The notes beneath the pieces were generated by a model that was not told the origin of the DNA, did no database searches, and worked only from the letters and a program-made list of their open reading frames with translations. A stretch of 50,844 nucleotides of DNA from Anaerolineae bacterium (GTDB lineage Bacteria; Chloroflexota; Anaerolineae; Anaerolineales; Villigracilaceae): the NCBI GenBank assembly GCA_017303735.1, contig JAFLCF010000007.1, positions 1-50,844 of the forward strand, given 5' to 3'. The translations under genes were made by a program, and so were the position numbers. Shown in pieces: positions 24,017-31,595 of this stretch. How positions within the stretch are numbered: the stretch's first letter is position 1; the number at the start of each line of letters is the position of its first letter.

Positions 24017-24043
24017 CTTCGCCGCCAATGGGTGGCGGCGAAG
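24017..24043. repeat. 11-bp stem hairpin between histidine kinase and glycosyltransferase genes
   Basis: CTTCGCCGCCA (24017-24027) pairs perfectly with 24033-24043 around a five-base loop. There is no T-run on either side, so it is not a clear intrinsic terminator; it may reduce read-through from the kinase gene. Confidence 0.6.
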
Positions 24044-24072
24044 AAAGTGCTGAGTCGGTTTTTATGAAATGC

Positions 24073-25455
24073 TTATCGCACTGGCGGCGCCAACGGAAGA
24101 ATGACCTCCATCGTTGTGCCCATTCCTTTGCGGCTTTGGACGCTAATTCTACCACCATGCGCCGCTACGATCTCATGCACAATCGCCAACCCCAGCCCTG
24201 CACTATGCGTTTCGCCGCCCTTGCGCGCCGGGTCTGCTTGATAAAAACGTTGAAAGATAAAGGGCAGGTCTTCTTCTGGAATACCCACTCCGGTATCAAT
24301 CACAGAAGCAATCATTTTGTCTGCGTCTGTAAAAGCGCGAAGGGTAATTGCACCACCCCGCGGCGTGAACTTTAGCGCATTGTCAATCAGATTCGTGAAG
24401 ACTTGCGCCATTCGGTCACCATCGGCGATGAGAGGCGGCAGATCGGAGGGAATATCTGTTTCGATCTTTACGCCCGCACGTTGAGATTGTGGTGTGAACT
24501 TTTCAGCAATTGAATTCAGCAGCACTCGCATATTCACCGGCGACATGTTCATGTCGGCAGTGCCTGCATCCAGTTTGGCAAGGTCGAGCAGGTCAAGCAC
24601 CATGCGATGCATCCGCTCAGATTCGTTATAGATCACCTGTGCGGCTTTTTGCTGTGATTCTTGCGTATTCGCTGTGCCATCCAGCAACGCCTGTGCAAAT
24701 CCCTGAATGGACGTAAGCGGAGTTTTCATTTCATGAGAGACGTTGGCAACGAATTCTCGCTGCGACTTTTGACTCGCCTGCACGCGTGCCGCCATGGAAT
24801 TAAATGCCCGCGTCAACTCCTGGACCTCGTACGGTCCCGCCTCAACAACAGGCTTGATCTCTGCTGAAGGCATTCCCCGCGCCGCATTGACAACCTTTTG
24901 CAGCGGATTAGCGATCCAACCGGAGATGAGAAAGGCAACCACCAAAGAAAGTAATAAGGCAAGTACCCCGCTGGTGACAATGACCGGCATAAATTCATCC
25001 CCAAAAATATTCAAAATAGAATTCCGCGGGCGAGGCGTGGTGACCATCAAAAAAGTCCCATCCGGAAATTTCTCGATGGAATATAACCATGCGGTTCCAT
25101 TTGTATCGCGCACTAAGGGTAGGACTCTTGTAATTCTCTTATTTTCTGGAAATACCAACGGAGCCAGGTCGTCTGCTGTGTCATAAACCATATCACGAGC
25201 TTTCGAATACAAAACCACACGGACGTTGAAGGTTTGTGCATTGCGGGCAGCAAGAACCGACAAAGGCGGCGCTTCGGCTTCTTTTGAGCGTTCTACCAGA
25301 ACTGCCTGCACAGCCCGTAATCGTTCCGTCGTCTGCCGGTATAAAAGTGGGTTTTGAAAAAGGGAAATAAATAACACGATCGTCACAACACTTAAGGCTG
25401 TAACGATAATAAAGGCATAACTTAACCAAAGGCGGGAACGAAGGGAGGAGAACAT
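24073..25455 (-). CDS. Sensor histidine kinase
   Basis: This 460-residue membrane kinase has two membrane segments (about 11-33 and 157-180) enclosing an extracytoplasmic sensor domain, a HAMP domain (about 180-230), HisKA with H241 in FVANVSHEMKTPL, and an HATPase domain with N, G1 (DTGVGIPEEDLPFIF) and G2 (GLGLAIVHEIV) boxes. It is the partner of the response regulator whose stop lies 13 bases upstream. I chose ATG 25455 (MFSSLRSRLWLSY); the open frame above it runs through a heptamer repeat. No ribosome site is seen. The signal is unknown; the pair may act on the exopolysaccharide cluster just downstream. Confidence 0.92.
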   Translation of the reverse strand: MFSSLRSRLWLSYAFIIVTALSVVTIVLFISLFQNPLLYRQTTERLRAVQAVLVERSKEAEAPPLSVLAARNAQTFNVRVVLYSKARDMVYDTADDLAPLVFPENKRITRVLPLVRDTNGTAWLYSIEKFPDGTFLMVTTPRPRNSILNIFGDEFMPVIVTSGVLALLLSLVVAFLISGWIANPLQKVVNAARGMPSAEIKPVVEAGPYEVQELTRAFNSMAARVQASQKSQREFVANVSHEMKTPLTSIQGFAQALLDGTANTQESQQKAAQVIYNESERMHRMVLDLLDLAKLDAGTADMNMSPVNMRVLLNSIAEKFTPQSQRAGVKIETDIPSDLPPLIADGDRMAQVFTNLIDNALKFTPRGGAITLRAFTDADKMIASVIDTGVGIPEEDLPFIFQRFYQADPARKGGETHSAGLGLAIVHEIVAAHGGRISVQSRKGMGTTMEVILPLAPPVR

Positions 25456-25462
25456 GAAAGAA

Positions 25463-25490
25463 CAGTTATCAGTTACCAGTGACCAGTTTG
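25463..25490. repeat. Heptamer tract (4 units) at the response regulator/kinase junction
   Basis: CAGTTAT, CAGTTAC, CAGTGAC, CAGTTTG. It encodes the last residues LVTGN and the TGA stop of the response regulator and fills most of the gap to the kinase start. Confidence 0.82.
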
Positions 25491-26155
25491 TAGCCAACCC
25501 CTGTCACCGTTTCGATCTTGACGTTGCCACCTTCCAGTTTCTTGCGGAGATGTGCAATGTGAACATCAACAGTACGGGTCTGACCGTAGTAATCGAAGCC
25601 CCAGGCTAGCTGCAATAGCTGTTCACGCGAAAAGACGCGCCCCGGCGACTCAGCCAGAGTGAGCAAAAGGTCAAATTCCTGGGCACGCAGGTCGAGGGTC
25701 CGCGCAGCGAGGCGGGCTTCTCTGGACGTAGAGTCGATCATCAAGTCGCCGCGATGGATCGGCTGTCCATCCACTGTCTTTTTCGATTCGCTTCGCCGCA
25801 AAATAGCTTTGACCCGCGCCACCAATTCTCGCGGATTGAAGGGTTTGGTGAGGTAATCGTCCGCGCCGAGTTCGAGACCGAGAATTTTGTCGATATCTTC
25901 GTCGCGCGCAGTGAGCATAATGATAGGGACTTGATCGCCCGCTGAGCGCAATCTGCGGCAGACATCGAAGCCATCCACCTTGGGGAGCATCACATCCAAC
26001 ACGATGAGTGCGGGTTTTTGCTTGGCTGCCGCCTCCAAGGCAGATTCACCATCCGCCGCCGCATGGATGCGATAGCCATCGCGCTCAAGATACATGCGCG
26101 CAAGGTCAGTGATGGAGGGTTCGTCGTCTACCAGCAGGATCAGTTCAGATGTCAT
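25469..26155 (-). CDS. OmpR/PhoB-family response regulator
   Basis: This 228-residue transcription factor has a receiver domain (about 4-120; D10, D11, phospho-acceptor D54 in IVLDVMLPKVDG, K in LTKPF) and a winged-helix DNA-binding domain (about 130-225; YYGQTRTVDVHIAHLRKKLE). It is phosphorylated by the adjacent kinase. Its ATG directly abuts the TAA stop of RidA. The C-terminal VTGN comes from a heptamer repeat that begins after the conserved GVGYKL end of the fold, so the extension is probably harmless. Confidence 0.94.
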   Translation of the reverse strand: MTSELILLVDDEPSITDLARMYLERDGYRIHAAADGESALEAAAKQKPALIVLDVMLPKVDGFDVCRRLRSAGDQVPIIMLTARDEDIDKILGLELGADDYLTKPFNPRELVARVKAILRRSESKKTVDGQPIHRGDLMIDSTSREARLAARTLDLRAQEFDLLLTLAESPGRVFSREQLLQLAWGFDYYGQTRTVDVHIAHLRKKLEGGNVKIETVTGVGYKLVTGN

Positions 26156-26539
26156 TTAGGATGTGAGGGCAACACACTCGATCTCAACCAACGCATTTTT
26201 GGGCAAGCCAGCCACAGCCACCGTCGTGCGGGCGGGGGGATTCTCACCGAAGACCTCGGCATAGATCGCGTTCATCTTCGCAAAATCGTCCATGGTTTTG
26301 AGAAAGACCGTGGTCTTTACCACCTTGCTCATGCTTGTACCCGCTGCTTCTAACACATTGGTGAGATTGGCAAGTACCTGACGAGTCTGTTCTTCGATAC
26401 CGCCAGCGACTAATTCCATGGTGGCAGGGTCAAGAGCAACTTGACCAGCGGTGTACACCAGGTCACCGATATGAATGGCTTGCGAATACGGACCAATTGC
26501 TTTGGGGGCTTTTTCAGTATGAATGACACGCTTGTTCAT
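26156..26539 (-). CDS. ridA: RidA family enamine/imine deaminase
   Basis: This 127-residue protein is a complete RidA (YjgF/YER057c/UK114) protein: APKAIGPYSQAI at the start, the conserved Arg in NPPARTTVAVAGLPKNALVEIE, and VYTAGQVALDP. RidA trimers hydrolyse reactive enamines made by PLP enzymes such as serine/threonine dehydratase. It has a GAGG ribosome site and is the first gene of the RidA-regulator-kinase run, all without gaps. Why it is joined to a two-component system is not clear. Confidence 0.94.
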   Translation of the reverse strand: MNKRVIHTEKAPKAIGPYSQAIHIGDLVYTAGQVALDPATMELVAGGIEEQTRQVLANLTNVLEAAGTSMSKVVKTTVFLKTMDDFAKMNAIYAEVFGENPPARTTVAVAGLPKNALVEIECVALTS

Positions 26540-26594
26540 AATTTCCTCGTTTCAACCAAGAGATGAGATGCGATATATTTTATCTCACAATGGC

Positions 26595-26635
26595 TCAACG
26601 CTCTCGTTGGGGCTAAGCCCCAACGAGAGCGTTGA
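26595..26635. repeat. 41-bp perfect palindrome with GGGGCTAAGCCCC core
   Basis: Two perfect 20-base arms surround one central A (26615). The 13-base core GGGGCTAAGCCCC is shared with the palindrome at 31553-31591 while the outer arms differ. It lies directly after the stop of the exported helical protein gene and before RidA. Confidence 0.88.
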
Positions 26636-26641
26636 TTTAAA

Positions 26642-27178
26642 TTAGGTATCGCTTCCGACGCTGGTTTCCTGAGTGGGCTTATTCGCCTCGCGAAAGGCTT
26701 TGACGGCTTCACGCAGTGCCTTGAAGGTGCCGCCCATCGATTCACGGAGCGCCTGTGCTTGCTCACGGACTTCCTTCACAGTGGCTTGCGCCTGCTCCAG
26801 ATCAGTCACTTTACCATTCGAGTCAAAACCTGCATGAGCTTCAAACACCTGCCCGAGTGCTTCATATTCCGGGCGTGTCGCAACAAGAGCAGCCTCGTAC
26901 GCGTCGAGAGCGGCTTGCAAACTCGTCACGTCTCTGCCTTTTTCGGCGGCTTTATCGATCATGCCTTGAAATTTGGCAATGTGTGCATCGGTATCTTCAA
27001 ATGCCTTACCCAGACGTTCACACATCTTCAACTGACGCACCCAAACCGCCTCTAGTTTCTCGGCAGTCGGCGCGGGTGGAGTCTCATCTGCGGCGTAGGC
27101 GTTGGTGGGTGGAACCGCCGCCAGAACGAGTGCGATGGCAAGTGCCGCCATCATAAGTTTTGAAATTACGTTTTTCAT
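26642..27178 (-). CDS. Exported helical protein of unknown function
   Basis: This 178-residue protein starts with a signal peptide (residues 1-29, KNVISKLMMAALAIALVLAA, with a likely cut after AYA). The mature part is almost all amphipathic helix, with heptad-like Ala/Leu/Glu patterns at about 40-75, 80-105 and 125-165. I do not recognise a family. The ribosome site AAGGAGG is strong, so expression may be high. A perfect palindrome follows the stop. Confidence 0.75.
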   Translation of the reverse strand: MKNVISKLMMAALAIALVLAAVPPTNAYAADETPPAPTAEKLEAVWVRQLKMCERLGKAFEDTDAHIAKFQGMIDKAAEKGRDVTSLQAALDAYEAALVATRPEYEALGQVFEAHAGFDSNGKVTDLEQAQATVKEVREQAQALRESMGGTFKALREAVKAFREANKPTQETSVGSDT

Positions 27179-27273
27179 CGTGAACCTCCTTTTAGGTTAC
27201 GATGCGATTCTAGAATTCGAGGGTTAGCTGGGTGTGGTGGAGATGTAAAAAAGTTGTAAAAACTATTCAACTC

Positions 27274-27948
27274 TCATTCAATAAACCCTACCCAAGGTTG
27301 AGCATCTGTCATTTCATCAAGAATATAAGGATACAAAAAATGCACATCCTGGACTGGATAACCTACTGGCAATCTTCCATCGACTGTTATTTGATTACAA
27401 ACATTATTTGTCCAAGAAAGCAATTCATTTCTGTATTCCATATACGCTAAAATTAATTGTTTTTTTGTGTAAAAAATAGAAAGTTCATAACCAGTTGCCC
27501 CTGGATCTGTCGGAAAACATGAATATCCATCAGGCATCCCTAATATTCTCACTGCCTGATCCATGGAGATTGAATAATTGAGACTCAAGAATATATGTTC
27601 AAGTAAACCATTTTCAAATATTAAGCGTCCACAACCAGTCTCATTCATTGGAGGATTACAGTAAAAATAGAAACTGGTTTCGTCCTCAAAAATTTTATTT
27701 TTATTTACGAAAGAGAGAACACTTATTTCTGATACAGCATCCTCTCTTAGTGTTTTTCCGGGCGTTAAACCATTCCAACAACCTGTCTCACAGGAATCTC
27801 CCAGTAACCAACTTGTGTCGTGCAATGCAGGGTCAAGCGCCGTTATATCTACTTTCTCAAAAATTCGCTTATTTTGCAATTTCGGCAATAGCGCTATAAC
27901 AATCAACAAGGCTATCCCGAGAATAAACAGCAATTTGGTTTTTGACAT
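27274..27948 (-). CDS. Hypothetical membrane-anchored protein
   Basis: This 224-residue protein has one N-terminal membrane segment (about 5-22, LLFILGIALLIVIALLP) and an extracytoplasmic domain with several cysteines (SCETGCWNG, CNPPMNETGC, CFPTDPG), possibly disulfide-bonded. No family is recognised. The start is ATG 27948 behind GAGGT. The gene is visibly more AT-rich than its neighbours, which hints at recent acquisition. It begins 20 bases after the CapA lipoprotein stop. Confidence 0.7.
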   Translation of the reverse strand: MSKTKLLFILGIALLIVIALLPKLQNKRIFEKVDITALDPALHDTSWLLGDSCETGCWNGLTPGKTLREDAVSEISVLSFVNKNKIFEDETSFYFYCNPPMNETGCGRLIFENGLLEHIFLSLNYSISMDQAVRILGMPDGYSCFPTDPGATGYELSIFYTKKQLILAYMEYRNELLSWTNNVCNQITVDGRLPVGYPVQDVHFLYPYILDEMTDAQPWVGFIE

Positions 27949-27968
27949 GCTACCTCTTTGCAAATCCT

Positions 27969-29627
27969 TTATGGCGTTGGTAACACAATCGGAGTCAATG
28001 TCACCGTCGGCTGCGGGATGGGCGTTGGGAGCAGTTCCGTCCAGCCACTATAAGCAAAGTACTCAGATAAAAACTGTGCGCGCTCACGTTCATTCATCGG
28101 GCGCGGACGGGAGAAATCCTCAAGCATGGCGGTTAGCAATTCCACGCCAAGGTATTTGCCATCGTAAAACACGTGCCGGTCGATGAACTCACGGCGGGTT
28201 TCATCGATCACGGAGCCATCGGGCAACTCATAGGTCATTTGGTCGAAGAATAGATTCCCCAAACCAAAATGGATGAACGAATCACCGCGAAATTCCATCA
28301 GGTGCGGATAATGCGCCTGACTGCCGCTCACGACAGTCGCGCCTGCATCAGCCACGGCATGAAACCCATCTTCGTGCTTGTAACACGGACCTGAGTGATA
28401 GCACTCCTCATGTTGAAAAGTGAAAATCACCATGTAGCCCTGCGCAATCACATCTTGAATTTGCTGGGTGAAAAATTCATAGTCACAATCTGCCGCCCCA
28501 GGTTTGGTATCGGTGGCTTTCACGAATGTATATGAAATCTTGCCGTTGCATCCCATGAACGCGATCTTATTGCCGTTCACTTCCATCAATACTGGCTTGC
28601 GCCCTTCTTCTTCATTTGCACCACCGCCATAATAAGGCAAGCCCGCCTGCTTATACATTTCAAGTGTATTCAACATGGCTTGTGTGCCGCGGTCTGCAAA
28701 GTGGTCGCCGGTCAATTCGACAATATCCGTGCCCACGTATTGAAGCAATTCAAAATACTTCGGATCACTGCACAGAATGAAATTTTTATATCCCGGCGTG
28801 GGCGGCGGGCAGCCCGGGTCGAATGGCACTTCGTTGCTGATGTGAGTCACATCCGCGTTGTGGAGCCAATCGTAAATCAACTCGCCGGGGCGGGTAACCC
28901 CTTTGGTTTCCATCGTAAACGCGGTCGCGCGCACCAACGCCGTCACGCCGGTCATCACCACCGTTGTCATCTTCGAAGCATCGCGATTTGACGCGGGCAA
29001 TTTAAATGACGCATTCGTCAATCCGAATGTCACCTTCAACGGATACAAACTCGCATCGAAATCTTTTCGGATCGGCGATTGACCGTCCACGCTCAAGACT
29101 TTCCATTTCGGTTGGATTTCTTCGAATGGGATGATCGCCCACTTAAAGGGTTGAGTCCACGCCTGGGCAAGAATCTCCTCTTTGGCAGCGGTTCGTACCG
29201 CGCCCGAAGCGGGTTCGCCCAATAGAGCAGTCAACGCCCTCAGCGTGGATTCTGCCATGAGCAATGGCTGACCGTTCCCAGTTAAGGAAGAGCCGCTCTG
29301 CCAGGCGCTGATCAGGTCTGCGGACGAGATTCCATCGGTCACTGTTGGGAAAGGTGCGACGAGGGCATATATCCAAAGCGAGCCGGAGTCGGAGATATCC
29401 AACATCTGCGTGGCGAGTTCAGGTGCATCAACGATTGGTAGTCCAGTGAGTGTGGCGGCTTCGCGCAGAACATCTGGCACGGCGGGACTCACCCACAAAG
29501 CATCTGCAATCGGCGCTTGTGTAGCGGTTGGTTGAACAGTTCCTGTTGGCGTAATAGGCACTTCAGTGGCAGGCGCGCAGGCAGCGAGCAAGATAATGAT
29601 GATGAAGAGTAGTGAAAGTTTTTTCAT
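27969..29627 (-). CDS. CapA-family (PGA_cap) lipoprotein
   Basis: This 552-residue lipoprotein begins with a signal peptide and lipobox (ILLAAC, Cys at about 17) and a Thr/Pro-rich linker (PTGTVQPTATQ), then a periplasmic-binding-like region (about 45-200), then the metallophosphoesterase-like PGA_cap domain (about 225-500). In the latter, TTVVMTGVTAL, THISNEVPFD, VELTGDHFADRG and SQAHYPHLME correspond to the family pattern. CapA proteins take part in capsular polyglutamate export; without capB or capC here, the role in this organism is unclear. It ends in a Pro/Thr tail (TPIPQPTVTLTPIVLPTP). Confidence 0.85.
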   Translation of the reverse strand: MKKLSLLFIIIILLAACAPATEVPITPTGTVQPTATQAPIADALWVSPAVPDVLREAATLTGLPIVDAPELATQMLDISDSGSLWIYALVAPFPTVTDGISSADLISAWQSGSSLTGNGQPLLMAESTLRALTALLGEPASGAVRTAAKEEILAQAWTQPFKWAIIPFEEIQPKWKVLSVDGQSPIRKDFDASLYPLKVTFGLTNASFKLPASNRDASKMTTVVMTGVTALVRATAFTMETKGVTRPGELIYDWLHNADVTHISNEVPFDPGCPPPTPGYKNFILCSDPKYFELLQYVGTDIVELTGDHFADRGTQAMLNTLEMYKQAGLPYYGGGANEEEGRKPVLMEVNGNKIAFMGCNGKISYTFVKATDTKPGAADCDYEFFTQQIQDVIAQGYMVIFTFQHEECYHSGPCYKHEDGFHAVADAGATVVSGSQAHYPHLMEFRGDSFIHFGLGNLFFDQMTYELPDGSVIDETRREFIDRHVFYDGKYLGVELLTAMLEDFSRPRPMNERERAQFLSEYFAYSGWTELLPTPIPQPTVTLTPIVLPTP

Positions 29628-29633
29628 TGGGTC

Positions 29634-29672
29634 CCAAAATAAAAAGTACGAAGCATTGAACGCCTCGTACTT
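29634..29672 (-). terminator. Terminator after the enolase-superfamily gene
   Basis: AAGTACGA (29672-29665 on the minus strand) pairs with TCGTACTT (29651-29644), then TTTATTTT follows. It lies between the stop at 29723 and the CapA start at 29627. The stem may itself be built of 7-base units (AAGTACG, AAGCATT, GAACGCC). Confidence 0.72.
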
Positions 29673-29722
29673 ATAAACGTGTTGGCTTAAACGGGCGTGA
29701 GCGCTAGTTTATACCACGGACA

Positions 29723-30826
29723 TTAAATTACCACTTTCGCCAAAGTGTAGGACTTGAGTGCATCCTCATCGAGGGTAACGCCCAAGCCGGGTTTGTTCGG
29801 CACGTCGATGGTTGAGTCGGCGTTGAGGACAAAGGTTTCGTGAGTGATGTCGCGTTTGTAATAGCGGTCGGAGGCGGAGACATCACTGGGGAGAATGAAG
29901 TTGGACATGGAAGAAAGCGCAAGATTCGAGGCGCGTCCGATGCCTGTCTCCAACATGCCGCCGCACCAAACGGGCATATTGTTTTGTTTGGCAAGGTCAT
30001 GCACCATTACACCCTGACTTAATCCGCCCAGCCTGCCTGCTTTGATGTTAATGATCTTGCAGGCTTTCATTTCAATGGCATAGCGAGCATGCCTCGGCGA
30101 AACGATGCTTTCATCGAGACAAACCGGAGTGTTGAACTTCGCCTGGAATTTATGATGATCCCAGATGTCGTCTTCGAAGAGCGGCTGTTCGATGAGCAAA
30201 AGGTTCAAGTCGTCGAGCGGTTTTAGAGAGTCAGCATCGTCCATTGTGTATGCGGAGTTGGCATCCACTTGCAAGCGGATGTTAGGAAAGGCAGTGCGGA
30301 CAGCCTTGGCAAAGGCAACATCCTTGCCAGGTTTGATCTTGAGTTTTACGCGGGCATACCCGCTGTTGACAAAGTCTGTAACGGTTTCAACCAGTTTTTC
30401 AGGGGAGGCTTGAATCCCCACTGAGACACCCACTTCCACTTTTTCACGCACGCCGCCGAATAACTGTTTCAGTGATTTACTCTCGCGTTTGCCGAGCAAA
30501 TCCCAAATTGCCATCTCCACCCCTGCTTTGGCGAGGTGATGTCCGCGGATACTTTCCATGCGTGCCTGAAAATCAAGCGCATCTTTGATGTCTTTGCCGA
30601 GAATCAGAGGAATGATGAAATCCTTCAAGGTAGGCATGGCGGTGCCGACGGTCTCATAACTATAGCCAGGGTTATACGAGGCGACACACTCACCCCAACC
30701 GACCAAACCTTCGGAATGAATTTCGATGATGATGCACTGTCTGTCTGTTTCTCGACCAAAAGAGGTTTCGAACGGTGCGACCAACGGCATGGATAAGTGG
30801 TGCAGGGTGATGGATTCGATTTTCAT
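29723..30826 (-). CDS. Enolase-superfamily enzyme (o-succinylbenzoate synthase / N-acylamino acid racemase type)
   Basis: This 367-residue protein has the capping domain (about 1-125) and TIM-barrel (about 130-350) of the muconate lactonising enzyme subgroup. Visible catalytic parts are the K-x-K motif in ARVKLKIKPGKD, metal ligands in LQVDANSAY, LLIEQPL and CLDESIVS, and the opposite-face Lys in IINIKAGRLGG. The sequence looks most like MenC type 2 proteins, which make o-succinylbenzoate for menaquinone or racemise N-acylamino acids. No other men gene is near, so the reaction is uncertain. Confidence 0.87.
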   Translation of the reverse strand: MKIESITLHHLSMPLVAPFETSFGRETDRQCIIIEIHSEGLVGWGECVASYNPGYSYETVGTAMPTLKDFIIPLILGKDIKDALDFQARMESIRGHHLAKAGVEMAIWDLLGKRESKSLKQLFGGVREKVEVGVSVGIQASPEKLVETVTDFVNSGYARVKLKIKPGKDVAFAKAVRTAFPNIRLQVDANSAYTMDDADSLKPLDDLNLLLIEQPLFEDDIWDHHKFQAKFNTPVCLDESIVSPRHARYAIEMKACKIINIKAGRLGGLSQGVMVHDLAKQNNMPVWCGGMLETGIGRASNLALSSMSNFILPSDVSASDRYYKRDITHETFVLNADSTIDVPNKPGLGVTLDEDALKSYTLAKVVI

Positions 30827-30847
30827 TGTTATCCTTTTCTCAACACA

Positions 30848-30889
30848 TGACCGCCGACAGCAGACCGCGGTCCACTGTCGGCGGTCAAA
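30848..30889. repeat. Heptamer palindrome (6 units) upstream of the enolase-superfamily gene
   Basis: TGACCGC, CGACAGC, AGACCGC, then GGTCCAC, TGTCGGC, GGTCAAA: three forward and three reverse units. Arms 30848-30860 and 30875-30887 pair perfectly, and the centre GACCGCGGTC is itself palindromic. Confidence 0.85.
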
Positions 30890-30915
30890 AGTTTAGGTCA
30901 TTGTTTGTACATGTA

Positions 30916-31425
30916 TTAAGGGTTATTTTCGTCAGTAATCTTGATTCCACGCAAAGCATCATCGAGGCTGGTGGCTTCGAGGCGCACACCGGGGGCGGGT
31001 GTCCCACAATACGGGCAGATATTCCACGGCAATTCCATCAGTTTCGAACAGTGGTGGCAAGTCTTCTTTAGTTTTGTGTGGCAATTCGGACAGACTTGCC
31101 AATCTTCTTTAACACGGCGTTCGCAGCCCGGGCAAAGCGGAAGGTCTTCAAGCGCTTGCAACAACGCCTCTTCTTCGAGGGTACGTTGATATTCCTCTTC
31201 CAAGGTACGTGGCGGGCGAAGGATGAGATAGACCAGCACACCGGGCAGATTCAGCACCGCGACTAATAACGCGGAGAGGGTCTGTACCAACGGGTCACGG
31301 GCACGCGAGCGGATATCGCGGTAGGTCCACACCACAAGGCTGACCCACAAGGCGACCAAAAAAGCGCCAGCAAAAGCGGTTAGGACGAGGGTGAGGTTTG
31401 CAAGAAAGACGGGGTCAAAAGTCAT
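30916..31425 (-). CDS. Membrane protein with double zinc ribbon
   Basis: This 169-residue protein has two N-terminal membrane segments (about 8-32 and 48-68) and a C-terminal double zinc ribbon: CPGCERR...CPNC (about 97-117) and CHHCSKL...CPYC (about 124-141). Such proteins are probably cytosol-facing adaptors that bind metal or a partner protein; the role is unknown. The start ATG at 31425 has a GGAG site. The 170 bases upstream of it hold one weak hairpin and the palindrome at 31553-31591. Confidence 0.82.
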   Translation of the reverse strand: MTFDPVFLANLTLVLTAFAGAFLVALWVSLVVWTYRDIRSRARDPLVQTLSALLVAVLNLPGVLVYLILRPPRTLEEEYQRTLEEEALLQALEDLPLCPGCERRVKEDWQVCPNCHTKLKKTCHHCSKLMELPWNICPYCGTPAPGVRLEATSLDDALRGIKITDENNP

Positions 31426-31552
31426 GAGAACTCCGGGGTGGGTTCATTTTATCGCTTGTTTCATCATTAATTAAGAGTTTTCAGAAATTGCATGAAAAAT
31501 TGAAATTTCTGTTTCGTAAATTATGCGATACCCGTAATGCATAAAACGCATA

Positions 31553-31591
31553 TCCTGCTCTTGTAGGGGCTAAGCCCCTACAAGAGCAGGA
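31553..31591. repeat. 39-bp perfect palindrome with GGGGCTAAGCCCC core
   Basis: Two perfect 19-base arms surround one central A (31572). The core equals that of the element at 26595-26635. It starts four bases downstream of the DUF3048 gene stop. Confidence 0.88.
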
Positions 31592-31595
31592 GTTA

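Noticed and set aside
31482..31511. Hairpin with 8-bp AT-rich stem upstream of the zinc-ribbon gene
   Set aside because: The stem is AT-rich with a 14-base loop and no T-run, so it is not a supported terminator.
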